Shown here: piece by piece, positions 33,397-42,616 of the stretch
Layout of the letters: each line of letters opens with the position of its first letter
Numbering within the stretch: the stretch's first letter is position 1
Assembly (NCBI RefSeq): GCF_012927345.1
Contig: NZ_JABBGJ010000043.1
Coordinates: forward strand, 1-64,000
DNA length: 64,000 nt
Origin: Paraburkholderia polaris
Lineage (GTDB): Bacteria > Pseudomonadota > Gammaproteobacteria > Burkholderiales > Burkholderiaceae
Direction: 5' to 3'
Notes under the pieces: model-generated
Seen by the model: only the letters and a program-made list of their open reading frames with translations
The model's database searches: none
Told to the model about the DNA's origin: nothing
Position numbers and translations under genes: made by a program

Positions 33397-35187
33397 TCAG
33401 AACTGTTCGATTGGCAGGCTCGACCCGCTCGATGCGCCGCTGCGGATCGCCTCCAGAAGCGCATTCGCTTTGGGCAAGACCTTGTCGGCGTAGAAGCGCG
33501 CAGTGGCGAGCTTGGTGCGATGAAAGTCCGGGTCCTCATTCGCTGCGCTTTTTCCCGACGCAACGAGCGCTGCGCGCCCCATCTGCCACCCACCGCACAC
33601 GTAGCCGGTGAGCATGAGATAGTCGACGGAACTGGCAAGCGCCGCTTCGGGCTGAGTCACCAGTGCATGGAGCATCCAGGCGGTGGCATCGTCGAGCGCC
33701 TGTACACCGGCCGCGAGCGCCGTACCGACGGACGCCACTTGCGCATCCGTGCTTCGCTCCAATTCCAGCGCGACCTGACGCATCTCCGCAACAAGTTCAG
33801 CCATCCCCGCGCCCTGATCTGACGCGAGCTTGCGGCCTGCGAGATCGGCAGCCTGAATGCCCGTCGTGCCCTCGTAGATCGGCGCGATGCGCGCATCGCG
33901 CAGGAACTGGCATGCGCCCGTCTCTTCGATGTAGCCCATCCCGCCGTGCACCTGCACACCCATCGACGCAATCTCGACGCCCAACTCCGTGCACCATGCC
34001 TTCAACACGGGGATCAGAAGATCGACACGCGCCTGGCGATGTGCGCGCCCAGCGGCGTCGGGGTCACGATGCGCGCGGTCCATGTCCGCGGCCATCACGT
34101 AGGCGAAAGCTCGCATCGCTTCGATCTGGGACTTCATCGTCATCAACATACGCCGCACATCAGGGTGATGGATGATCGCCACAGCGCCACCCGATTTGCC
34201 AACCGCGAGCCGCCCCTGGACGCGTTCCTTCGCGTACTCGCGGGCCTGCTGATAAGCGCGTTCCGCCATCGCGAGCCCTTGAATACCCACCTTCTGGCGC
34301 GCCTCGTTCATCATCGTGAACATATGCGCGAGACCTTTGTTCTCCTGCCCCACCAGATAACCGATCGCCCCGCCTTGATCACCGAAGCTCATCACGCAGG
34401 TCGGGCTCGCGTGAATGCCGAGCTTGTGCTCGAGGGACACACAGTGCACGTCGTTGCGTTGCCCTGGAGAGCCGTCGTCATTCAGCAGGAACTTGGGCAC
34501 GACAAAGAGCGATATGCCGCGCACGCCCTCGGGCGCGTCCGGCGTGCGTGCGAGGACAAGATGAATGACGTTGCCCGTCATATCGTGATCGCCCCACGTG
34601 ATAAAAATCTTCTGACCGTAGAGGCGATAGTGGTCGCCTTGGGGTACCGCCTTCGTGCGCACGGCGGCGAGATCCGAGCCCGCTTGCGGCTCGGTCAGGT
34701 TCATGGTTCCCGTCCACTCACCGCTGACGAGATTGGGCAAATAGCGTCCCTTGAGTTCTTCCGAGCCGTGCTGCCTTAGCGCCTCCGTCGCGCCCGCCGT
34801 CAACAGAGGACACAGTGCGAACGCCATGTTGGACGAATTCCACATCTCGACGGTCGCCGCATGCAGCAACTCGGGCAGCCCCTGGCCGCCGAACTCCGGG
34901 TCGCCGGAGAGGCCGCTCCAGCCGCCTGCGACGAACTGCCGGTAGGCTGTCGCGAAACCGTCCGCGGCAACGACGCCGTCCTTCGTCAGGCGCGCGCCCT
35001 GCTCGTCGCCTGACTTGTTGAGCGGTGCCAGCACTTCGGTCGCGAGCTTCGCCGCCTCCTCGAGCACAGCCTCGGCGAGTTCGGGGTTCACCTCCTCGAA
35101 GCCCGGCAGCGCAGACAACTCGTTAAGACCGGCCAGTTCCGTCATGACGAAACGCATGTCGCGCAGCGGTGCAATATAGATGCTCAT
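33397..35187 (-). CDS. Acyl-CoA dehydrogenase, long form with C-terminal domain
   Basis: This is a 596-residue flavoenzyme. The N-terminal and middle acyl-CoA dehydrogenase domains carry TEPQAGSDLAAVRTKAV and KIFITWGDHDMTGN. The C-terminal helical domain has GVQVHGGMGYIEETGACQFL and RDARIAPIYEGTTGIQA, then an extra C-terminal domain of about 120 residues. This matches the DmdC/long-chain-like subfamily, longer than the usual 380 residues. ATG at 35187 is best spaced from GGAG. It is 14 bases from etfA, so electrons probably go to the adjacent ETF. The substrate is unknown. Confidence 0.88.
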   Translation of the reverse strand: MSIYIAPLRDMRFVMTELAGLNELSALPGFEEVNPELAEAVLEEAAKLATEVLAPLNKSGDEQGARLTKDGVVAADGFATAYRQFVAGGWSGLSGDPEFGGQGLPELLHAATVEMWNSSNMAFALCPLLTAGATEALRQHGSEELKGRYLPNLVSGEWTGTMNLTEPQAGSDLAAVRTKAVPQGDHYRLYGQKIFITWGDHDMTGNVIHLVLARTPDAPEGVRGISLFVVPKFLLNDDGSPGQRNDVHCVSLEHKLGIHASPTCVMSFGDQGGAIGYLVGQENKGLAHMFTMMNEARQKVGIQGLAMAERAYQQAREYAKERVQGRLAVGKSGGAVAIIHHPDVRRMLMTMKSQIEAMRAFAYVMAADMDRAHRDPDAAGRAHRQARVDLLIPVLKAWCTELGVEIASMGVQVHGGMGYIEETGACQFLRDARIAPIYEGTTGIQAADLAGRKLASDQGAGMAELVAEMRQVALELERSTDAQVASVGTALAAGVQALDDATAWMLHALVTQPEAALASSVDYLMLTGYVCGGWQMGRAALVASGKSAANEDPDFHRTKLATARFYADKVLPKANALLEAIRSGASSGSSLPIEQF

Positions 35188-35201
35188 CATGGTCTCCGGG
35201 A

Positions 35202-36149
35202 TTAGCTCTGTTGCAGTTTGTCCAGTTCACCGGACAACTCCGGTAATACCTTGAAAAGATCGCCGACGATCCAATAGTCGGCGACCTGAAAGATCGGCGC
35301 CTCTTCGTCCTTGTTGATCGCGACGATCACCTTCGAGTCCTTCATGCCGGCCAGATGCTGGATCGCGCCGGAGATGCCAACCGCGATGTAGAGCTGCGGC
35401 GCGATGACCTTGCCGGTCTGGCCCACCTGATAGTCGTTCGGCGCGAAACCGGCATCCACGGCAGCGCGCGACGCGCCGACCGCTGCGCCCAGTTTGCTGG
35501 CGATGTCCTCCAGCAGTGCGAAGTTTTCGCCGGAGCCCATGCCCCGGCCGCCCGAGATCACCCGTTGCGCCGCTGTCAGCTCAGGGCGCTCGGAACGGGT
35601 CAGTTGGTGGCTCACGAATCGTGAGCCCGGGACTTCGATGGCCGGTGAAAGCGATTCGATCGCCGCCGCGCCGCCAACGGTCTGCGCCGCCGCAAAGGCT
35701 GTCGTGCGTACTGTGATGACCTTGATGCCGTCCGCGCTTCGCACCGTCGCTAGCACGTTGCCCGCGTAGATGGGGCGCACGAACGTATCGGCGGATTCAA
35801 CGGCAACGATGTCGGAGATCTGCGCGACGTCGAGCAGCGCGGCCACGCGCGGCATCGCGTTCTTCGCGGTTGTGGTGGCGGGCGCCAGCACGTGGCTGTA
35901 GTCGGCGGCGATCGTCGTGATTAGCGCGGCCAGGTTCTCGGCCAGCGGATGCGCGTAGTGCGGCGCATCGGCGACCCGCACGCGCTTCACGCCGGCGATG
36001 CTTGCGGCCTGTTCGGCCACTGTCGCGCATTGCGAGCCGGCGACGAGAACATGAATGTCCTCGCCAAGACACGCAGCGGCGGTGACGGTGTTCAACGTTG
36101 CAGCCTTCAGCGTCTGATTGTCGTGTTCTGCAATAACGAGTATGGACAT
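35202..36149 (-). CDS. etfA: Electron transfer flavoprotein alpha subunit
   Basis: This 315-residue subunit carries the C-terminal FAD-binding domain. Motifs are VISGGRGMGSGENF (about 193-206), DAGFAPNDYQVGQTGKVIAP and GISGAIQHLAGMKDS. Partnered with EtfB, it carries electrons from acyl-CoA dehydrogenases to ETF-quinone oxidoreductase. It lies 16 bases after etfB. A dedicated ETF inside a catabolic block is notable. Confidence 0.96.
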   Translation of the reverse strand: MSILVIAEHDNQTLKAATLNTVTAAACLGEDIHVLVAGSQCATVAEQAASIAGVKRVRVADAPHYAHPLAENLAALITTIAADYSHVLAPATTTAKNAMPRVAALLDVAQISDIVAVESADTFVRPIYAGNVLATVRSADGIKVITVRTTAFAAAQTVGGAAAIESLSPAIEVPGSRFVSHQLTRSERPELTAAQRVISGGRGMGSGENFALLEDIASKLGAAVGASRAAVDAGFAPNDYQVGQTGKVIAPQLYIAVGISGAIQHLAGMKDSKVIVAINKDEEAPIFQVADYWIVGDLFKVLPELSGELDKLQQS

Positions 36150-36165
36150 GTTTCCCTCTTCCGTT

Positions 36166-36915
36166 TCAGATGACGTGTGCCACGTGCTTCAGCTTGGCCA
36201 CGAGCTCCGCGGCATCGGCCACGCGAATGCCCGCCTCGCGTTTGGCCGGCTCCGCGAGCTTCAGCGTCGACAGCCGCGGTGCGATGTCGACGCCGAGGGC
36301 ATTGGGTGTCACCACGTCGAGCGGCTTCTTCTTCGCCTTCATGATGTTGGGCAGCGTCGCATAGCGCGGCGTGTTCAGCCGGAGATCGGCGGTAATGACC
36401 GCCGGCAGATCGACTTCGATCGTTTCGAGGCCGCCGTCGATCTCGCGTGTGACCGTGGCCTTGCCCGCTTCGACGGCGATCTTCGAGGCGAACGTCGCCT
36501 GCGGCCAGCCGAGCAGTGCCGCAAGCATCTGACCGACCTGGTTCGAGTCATCGTCGATGGCCTGCTTGCCGAGCAACACGAGTTGCGGCTGCTCCTTGTC
36601 GACCAGCGCTTTGAGCAGCTTCGCAACGGCGAGCGGCTGCAACTCGGCGTGAGTCTCAACGAGAATGCCGCGGTCAGCGCCGGTTGCCAGCGCCGTGCGC
36701 AGCGTTTCCTGGCAGGCCTGCACCCCGCAGGACACGACGACCACCTCTGACACCAAGCCGGCTTCCTTCAAACGCACGGCCTCTTCCACGCTGATTTCGT
36801 CGAAGGGGTTCATCGACAGCTTCACATTCGCGATGTCGACGGCACTGCCGTCGGCTTTCACGCGGACTCTCACATTCGCGTCGACGACGCGTTTGACAGG
36901 AACCAGAACTTTCAT
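36166..36915 (-). CDS. etfB: Electron transfer flavoprotein beta subunit
   Basis: This 249-residue subunit starts MKVLVPVKRVVDANVRVRV and has the motifs MNPFDEISVEEAVRLKE and GKQAIDDDSNQVGQMLA, which bind AMP. The family signature near the end is TADLRLNTPRYATLPNIMKAKKKP. GGAG lies 6 bases before the ATG. It forms a heterodimer with EtfA. Confidence 0.96.
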   Translation of the reverse strand: MKVLVPVKRVVDANVRVRVKADGSAVDIANVKLSMNPFDEISVEEAVRLKEAGLVSEVVVVSCGVQACQETLRTALATGADRGILVETHAELQPLAVAKLLKALVDKEQPQLVLLGKQAIDDDSNQVGQMLAALLGWPQATFASKIAVEAGKATVTREIDGGLETIEVDLPAVITADLRLNTPRYATLPNIMKAKKKPLDVVTPNALGVDIAPRLSTLKLAEPAKREAGIRVADAAELVAKLKHVAHVI

Positions 36916-36958
36916 TGCCTACTCCATTTGAATATTGCGTGGGGTTCGCCGCGCACCG

Positions 36959-38563
36959 TCACAGCGTCTCGGTAAATACGCTGTCGCGCTGCGTGTCCAA
37001 CATGTCTATCAGATAGCGTTCAAGCGGTTTTTCCGACGCTGTCTTCGGTATTTCGGGCACCACCTGCAGCCAGGAGATGACCGAACTCGCTTCCAGCTTC
37101 GCGCGGCACGCGCGGAATATCTGCTGCGGGTCGAAGCGGGCCGCGTCCTTGGGCACCACCGCCGCGACCACATCCTTTTCCCCCGGCGCGCCTGACGCGG
37201 CCTTCACGCCGTACACGTAGACGTCTTCGACAAGACTGGATTCGGCGATCACCTTCTCGATCGGCGCCGGATTGATGAACTCGCCGTTGTGGCGAATGCC
37301 GCCACCTTTGCGGTATTCGAAGAAGAGCCAGCCGTTCTCGTCTTCGCGCACGACGTCGCCCATGCACAGCCATCCGTCCCTGCACTTCTTCGCCGACGCT
37401 TCCGGATTGCCGAAGTATTCGACCTTGAACGGCGAGCCGTCCGCCGGACGGAACAGCAGTTCGCCGGGAACGCCAGGCGCGCAGTCGTTGCCGTCGTCGT
37501 CGACAATGCGGTGCCTGAGAATCGGCGCCGGCTTGCCAATACTGCCCACTGGGCCGATGCCGAGTGGCTTGACCGTAATCCCGCCTTCCGCCGCACCGTA
37601 GAACTCAACGATCTGGATACCGAAGCGCTGCTCAAACGCCTTCCAGATCGCCGCCGGCATCCCCGCGGATATCACGAAGCGCACGGGGTTGTCCGCGTCA
37701 TCGGGCTTGTTCGGCTCGCTGTAGACCGCCGTGGTCATTCCACCGAGTAGCGTGAAGGTCGTACAGCGGTACTTGCGAGTGATGTCCCACAGACGCGACT
37801 TCGTAAAGCGGCGCGACAGCACGGCGCGCATGCCGGCGGTGAGCGAGGCGCCCAGCGTCACGATCTGTGCATTGGCATGCGTCAGCGACAGTCCCGAGTA
37901 CGGCCGGTCGCCGGGCACGTAGCCAAACAGCGCCGACACCGCCGCCGATGTGCCGCAATAGCGGCGATGCGTCATCACAATGCCCTTCGGATCGCCGGTG
38001 GTGCCGGACGTGAAGATCAACTGCATCGCGCTGTCGGGATCGCGGACCACGATAGGCAACTCGGGCACCCGTTCCGGCAGCAACGCGCGGTACGACGACA
38101 CGCCGGGGAAATCGCCGAGCGGCTTCGCGCCCTCGTCCGTTTCGAGCCCGATCACCCAGGACAGATGGGACAGCGAAGCTCGTACGGCAAGGAGGTTGTC
38201 GAGCGCATAGTCCGCGGCGATGACGCCGCGGCAGCGCGGGCTATCGAGCATGAAGGCGAGCTTCTCGCCTCGCGCGCGCGGATCGATCGGCACGAACACG
38301 GTGCCCGAAATCGACGCCGCGACCATCGCGTCAATAAACTCCGCGTGATTGGCCATCAGCAGCGCGAAGTGCTCGCCGGGTTGCAGGCCCTGATCGATCA
38401 GCACCTGCGCGAGCCGTTGGCCGTTCTCCCACAGCTGCCGGTAGGTGCGCACGTCATCGGGCCGCACGCCGGCGCCTTCGACGGTCAGTACGTCGAGATC
38501 CGGCATGGTCTCGACGCGGTTGGCGAGCAACGCTGCCAACGTAGTTTCGGGTGTGGTGCTCAT
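36959..38563 (-). CDS. AMP-forming acyl-CoA synthetase (CaiC-like)
   Basis: This 534-residue adenylate-forming enzyme activates a carboxylic acid to its CoA thioester. Motifs are the P-loop MQLIFTSGTTGDPKGIVMTH (about 182-201), EFYGAAEGG and GWLCMGDVVREDENGWLFF, and the catalytic Lys near the end is within KTASEKPLERY. ATG at 38563 follows GGAGAGAGG. It fits crotonobetaine/carnitine-CoA ligase-like members, but the substrate is unknown. It lies in an operon with thiolase, reductase and dehydrogenase. Confidence 0.88.
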   Translation of the reverse strand: MSTTPETTLAALLANRVETMPDLDVLTVEGAGVRPDDVRTYRQLWENGQRLAQVLIDQGLQPGEHFALLMANHAEFIDAMVAASISGTVFVPIDPRARGEKLAFMLDSPRCRGVIAADYALDNLLAVRASLSHLSWVIGLETDEGAKPLGDFPGVSSYRALLPERVPELPIVVRDPDSAMQLIFTSGTTGDPKGIVMTHRRYCGTSAAVSALFGYVPGDRPYSGLSLTHANAQIVTLGASLTAGMRAVLSRRFTKSRLWDITRKYRCTTFTLLGGMTTAVYSEPNKPDDADNPVRFVISAGMPAAIWKAFEQRFGIQIVEFYGAAEGGITVKPLGIGPVGSIGKPAPILRHRIVDDDGNDCAPGVPGELLFRPADGSPFKVEYFGNPEASAKKCRDGWLCMGDVVREDENGWLFFEYRKGGGIRHNGEFINPAPIEKVIAESSLVEDVYVYGVKAASGAPGEKDVVAAVVPKDAARFDPQQIFRACRAKLEASSVISWLQVVPEIPKTASEKPLERYLIDMLDTQRDSVFTETL

Positions 38564-38637
38564 GGCGCCCTCTCTCCTTGCAGATGCGGTTCGGTCTTGC
38601 GCGTTCGCAGAATCTGTCGCGGCGTCGCAGTTCGGCC

Positions 38638-39879
38638 TCAGCGTCCGAGAATCGTGATGCTGGCAACGGCCTCTTCCACGCCGCACAGTCCGCCGCCGTT
38701 CTCCGCGATCGCGATGCGGGCGCCCTCCACCTGGCGGGCGCCCGCCTCACCGCGTAACTGAGTCACGAGTTCGTAAAGCTGACCCAGTCCTGTCGCACCG
38801 ATCGGATGCCCCTTCGATTCGAGGCCGCCCGACGGATTGATTGGAATCCGTCCGCCTATCGTCGTCTCGCCTCGTTCCGCGGCCACCCCGCCCATGCCCG
38901 GCTCGCACAAGCCGAGTACTTCGGACTGGATGATTTCTCCGATCGCCGTCGCGTCGTGCACCTCGGCGACCGAGACATCCTGCGGCGGGACGCCCGCCTG
39001 CTCATAAGCGCGCAACGAGCCCAGCCTGACCAGATGCCGGTCGAGCGCCGTGGCCGGCCGGTCGCTTCCCGTTTGCAGCACGGACGCCAGCACACGAATG
39101 GCGCGCGAGCGCCGCCCACCCAACAGCGCGAGGCCGGCCTCGCTGCACACGATCGCCGCGGCCGCGCCATCGCTGACGGGCGAACACATCGGCAGCGTGA
39201 GCGGAAAGGTGATCGGCGGTGCGCCGAGAATCTCTTCGATCGAGTAAGCCTGCCGGTACTGCGCGAGCGGGTTGTGAACAGAATGTCCGTGGTTCTTGGC
39301 GGACACGGCGGCAAACTGCCGCTGGGTGGTGCCGAATTCGCGCATGTGCATACGGCCCATCGACGCGTAGATATCCATGAATACGCTGTACGGTTTCGTC
39401 GAGACGCTGCCTGCGGGCGGCTCGATGCCCTCGCCCATATCGAGCAGCCGGCGCTTGCCGTTCTCGGTGTCGTGCACATCCCACGCGCCGTCGAAGGCGC
39501 TGAAGGTGCGCACCTTGTCCGTGGAGAACATCTTCTCGGCGCCCGCCGCGAGCACGATGTCGGCAGCACCGGCTTTCACGTAGTTCACCGCAAGGTGAAA
39601 TGCGGTGCTGGCGCTCGCGCAGGCGTTCTCGACGTTGATCACCGCGACCTTGTCGATGCCCATTGCCCGTAGCGCAAGCTGGCCGCGAATCATGTGCTGG
39701 CCTTCCATGTGCCCCTGGGTGGAGTTGCCGAAAAACGCACCCTGCAACTGCGCCTTGTCACAGCCTGCGTCGGCGAGCGCGTCTTCCACTGCCGCGCGCG
39801 TGAGCTGCTTCACGCTGGTATCCAGATGCTTGCCGAAGGGCGTCATGCCGACGCCCGCGATATACACTTCGTTGCCCAT
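38638..39879 (-). CDS. Thiolase-family acetyl-CoA acetyltransferase (SCP2-like)
   Basis: This 413-residue thiolase has the nucleophilic Cys in NVENACASASTAFH (Cys87). The other active-site parts are VHDATAIGEII and GGLESKGHPIGATGLGQ with the catalytic His. It belongs to the non-classical SCP2/thiolase-like group, often used in side-chain cleavage of unusual acyl-CoAs, and not to FadA. The start at MGNEVYIAGVGMTPFG fits the family. It lies in the acyl-CoA operon. Confidence 0.87.
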   Translation of the reverse strand: MGNEVYIAGVGMTPFGKHLDTSVKQLTRAAVEDALADAGCDKAQLQGAFFGNSTQGHMEGQHMIRGQLALRAMGIDKVAVINVENACASASTAFHLAVNYVKAGAADIVLAAGAEKMFSTDKVRTFSAFDGAWDVHDTENGKRRLLDMGEGIEPPAGSVSTKPYSVFMDIYASMGRMHMREFGTTQRQFAAVSAKNHGHSVHNPLAQYRQAYSIEEILGAPPITFPLTLPMCSPVSDGAAAAIVCSEAGLALLGGRRSRAIRVLASVLQTGSDRPATALDRHLVRLGSLRAYEQAGVPPQDVSVAEVHDATAIGEIIQSEVLGLCEPGMGGVAAERGETTIGGRIPINPSGGLESKGHPIGATGLGQLYELVTQLRGEAGARQVEGARIAIAENGGGLCGVEEAVASITILGR

Positions 39880-39943
39880 ATCGATTCTCCACCGCCAGGA
39901 AGGACGCGCCGCGAACCGCCGACGCAAACCATCCGATTCGTCG

Positions 39944-41059
39944 TCAAACGCTCTTTATCTCGTAGGCGAGATATCCTTCCTCGGCCTGCGCGGCGACCAG
40001 ATTGCGTGCGCCAAACGCCTGCGCCGGTGAAACGAAACCTGCCGCGTGCAGTTGCCCGCGCAACACGCGGCGCGCCGCCTCCGCACCGAGCACACCGGTT
40101 TGCGCATAGGGCGAGTTGCCGCGCAGAATCACACTGACGGAATTCGTATTGCCGCGCCCCTGACACGACAGCGTGCAGCGATTCACATCCGGGTTTTCAC
40201 GCGCGGGCTCGACCTGGGTCACGGCTTTGCCCCATTCGTTGGTGACGTCTTCCTGTTTGGCGGGGTCGAGGTGGCGGCAATCTTCCTCGAACTTCTTCAG
40301 CAGGCCGACCACCGCGAGAAAGCGCTCCTGATTCCTGAACGACACGAGCGTCTGGCAATTTCGCACGCGTGGGTCGTCCTGGTACCACACCGGCTCGCCG
40401 CCCCCACCCCATGGCAACGCATTCAGCAGCAGGTGTTCACCCGGCACGTGAACCTGATACGGCGTTGCCCATGGCCACTGCACCAGTTGCTTGTTGCGCA
40501 GGTAGAACTGCGGCTGCGTACACATCCGCAGGAACGACATCGTCGAGGCGACGCTCACTTCCGAGTCGCCGAGATAGAGCACGTCGAGCGTGTCGATGCC
40601 CGGGGTTTCCAGCGCAATCTCCGCAGCGAGATTGCCTTCAGCCCACATGTACGAATTGCCGGGACACAGCGCCAGATTCCGGGCAGCGAAGGCCTCGCCA
40701 TACGTGCGTTTCAGCAGCGACATCCAGTCGGTCTCGCCGGTGGTGTCGAAGTAATGGCAACCGGCCGCGAGACTCGCCTCGACAACAGGGCGCCCGAGCT
40801 GCATGAACGGCCCGACGATATTGATCACCACCTTCTTGCCATTGAAGAATTCGGTGAGCGCGCCCGTCTCGTGCTGAACCGCAACGCACTGATAGTCATG
40901 TCCGGCGAGTTCGGGCACCTTCGCCAGCTCTTCTTCCAGCCGCTCCTTGCTGCGCCCGGCGGCAATGAACGGAATGCCGCGTTCGGCGAGCTTCCATGCC
41001 GTGAGCTTGCCGGTGTAGCCACTCGCTCCATAGAGGACCACTTCGTATGTCGTTGCCAT
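39944..41059 (-). CDS. Saccharopine-dehydrogenase-like NAD(P) oxidoreductase
   Basis: This 371-residue protein has a Rossmann motif VLYGASGYTGKLTAWKLAER (about 8-27). The segment KVVINIVGPFMQLGRPVVEA (about 75-94) and HYFDTTGETDW match the family of saccharopine-dehydrogenase-like and trans-acting enoyl-reductase proteins. These are not lysine enzymes; some reduce double bonds in lipid or polyketide synthesis. GGAG precedes the ATG. Its role beside a CoA ligase, thiolase and dehydrogenase is unknown. Confidence 0.8.
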   Translation of the reverse strand: MATTYEVVLYGASGYTGKLTAWKLAERGIPFIAAGRSKERLEEELAKVPELAGHDYQCVAVQHETGALTEFFNGKKVVINIVGPFMQLGRPVVEASLAAGCHYFDTTGETDWMSLLKRTYGEAFAARNLALCPGNSYMWAEGNLAAEIALETPGIDTLDVLYLGDSEVSVASTMSFLRMCTQPQFYLRNKQLVQWPWATPYQVHVPGEHLLLNALPWGGGGEPVWYQDDPRVRNCQTLVSFRNQERFLAVVGLLKKFEEDCRHLDPAKQEDVTNEWGKAVTQVEPARENPDVNRCTLSCQGRGNTNSVSVILRGNSPYAQTGVLGAEAARRVLRGQLHAAGFVSPAQAFGARNLVAAQAEEGYLAYEIKSV

Positions 41060-41110
41060 GTCGTCGTCTCCTTCAGGTTGTCATCGGATTGCGTGAACGC
41101 GCCGTGCCGT

Positions 41111-42367
41111 TCAAAGCAGCTCGGGATCGATCAGGTAGTAGCCGCCCTTGATCGCCAGCACTTCGTTGCAGCCGTCCTCGATCATCGACGCGCGTGCGTC
41201 GCGCCAGATCTTTTCGATCGGATACTCGCGTGTGAGCCCGTTGCCGCAGAAGATCTGCAGCGCGTCGTTGGCGACTTCGAAGGCGGTCTGGGTCGCGGTG
41301 ACCTTCGCCGTCATGGCCGCGTGCAGCGAAGGCTGCGCAGCGGTGAAGTTGTAATGCACGACACGCTGCGCGAGCGCGCGGGCGGCCTCCACCTTGCGGA
41401 ACATATGAAAGAGCCGTGATGCGACCGACTGATGGCGAATGATCGGCAAACCACCCTGCTTGCGTTCATGCGCGTAAGCGAGCGCGAGCTCGAACGCGGC
41501 GCGTGCGGTACCCGCAAAAACGTTGGCCATGATCGCGTTGGCAAACGTGTGGATCGCATAGACCGCGTCGACGTACTGGTCGGGGCCCGCGAGAATGTGC
41601 TCCTTCGACAACGTGACGTTCTCGAAGAACAGTTCGCCCTGGTTGAGCGCGCGCTGGCCGATCTTGTCGAGCGGCTTGCCGCGCGAGACGCCTTTGGCGT
41701 CGAGCGGCACGATCACCACCGCGCCGCGTTTCGTGTCGGCTCCGTTGCCGCTGTCCGCCGCGCAATAGAGAATGCACACGTCGGCGGCGATACCGTTCGA
41801 CACCCACGCCGACTTCTGCCCGTTGATGATCACCTCGTCGCCGCGCAGCGTCGCCACGCAGTTAGGCCTGCCGTACGTGCCCTGCGGATGAAAGATCATG
41901 CCGTTCACGTCGAGCATGTCGGAGCCGTGATCGGGTTCCGTGATGGCCCAGCAGCCGAGCTTCGCATCCGGTGCGAGCGCACGGCAAAACGGGTTGACGG
42001 ACACCGCGCTCATCAGCGCGGGCAGCAAACCTGCGCCGTAGGTGATCGCGAGTCCCGCATCGCCCCAGCCAAGCTCTTCGAACAGGATGCTCATCGTCGT
42101 CGCCCGTTCGGCGGGTTCGAGTTCGAGCAGCCCGTCGACGCCGAAACCCAGCCCGACAAACTTGTCGCGCGCCTCCCAATAGGGCGAGCCCTGCGCGATC
42201 ACCTCCTCGGGCGTCATGCGATCGAGCTTGACGCCGATCGGACGCATCACTTCTTCTGCGTAACGATGCACGCTCTGCTGCACCATCTGGTTCATCTCGG
42301 AGAGTTCCGGCTGCGCGCCGAGCGGACCGAGTTTGTGCGCTGCAATGTGATTCGTTGCGGTTGACAT
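41111..42367 (-). CDS. Acyl-CoA dehydrogenase
   Basis: This 418-residue flavoenzyme has WAITEPDHGSDML (about 138-150), ATLRGDEVIINGQKSAWVSN and a C-terminal NDALQIFCGNGLTREYPIEK followed by IWRDARASMIEDGCNEV. AAGGAGGAG before ATG at 42367 decides the start; the frame is open for 300 codons upstream but is antisense to the divergent regulator. It is first in the operon 42367-33397 or part of it. The divergent MalT-like gene and palindrome at 42542 suggest its control. Confidence 0.9.
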   Translation of the reverse strand: MSTATNHIAAHKLGPLGAQPELSEMNQMVQQSVHRYAEEVMRPIGVKLDRMTPEEVIAQGSPYWEARDKFVGLGFGVDGLLELEPAERATTMSILFEELGWGDAGLAITYGAGLLPALMSAVSVNPFCRALAPDAKLGCWAITEPDHGSDMLDVNGMIFHPQGTYGRPNCVATLRGDEVIINGQKSAWVSNGIAADVCILYCAADSGNGADTKRGAVVIVPLDAKGVSRGKPLDKIGQRALNQGELFFENVTLSKEHILAGPDQYVDAVYAIHTFANAIMANVFAGTARAAFELALAYAHERKQGGLPIIRHQSVASRLFHMFRKVEAARALAQRVVHYNFTAAQPSLHAAMTAKVTATQTAFEVANDALQIFCGNGLTREYPIEKIWRDARASMIEDGCNEVLAIKGGYYLIDPELL

Positions 42368-42541
42368 GTCTCCTCCTTCGAGGTGGTTGGGCGTATCATT
42401 TCGTGAGCAACACGCGGGTACTGGTCGCGCGCAGCGAGGTGTCCAGACATCACCCGCCGGCGCGTTGCACCGTTGTCCGGCTGACTGAACTTCGATCTCC
42501 GCGATGGAATCCATGGTGTCTTTGCGCGACGCCGCGCAATA

Positions 42542-42557
42542 TCCCCCGTACAGGGGA
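42542..42557. promoter_or_regulatory. Palindrome TCCCC-N6-GGGGA, candidate MalT-like regulator site
   Basis: TCCCCCGTACAGGGGA lies between the divergent acyl-CoA dehydrogenase and MalT-like genes, followed by GCGCG. A similar site (CCCCC-N5-GGGGG then AGCGC) lies upstream of the CoA ligase at 52083-52097. Confidence 0.5.
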
Positions 42558-42616
42558 GCGCGACTACATGGACGGGGGGTGGCAGCCAGGGTCAACCCGA
42601 ACGCCTGGAGCCGCCG

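Noticed and set aside
40046..41419. A 457-codon plus-strand frame opposite the reductase and dehydrogenase
   Set aside because: Antisense shadow of conserved coding sequence.
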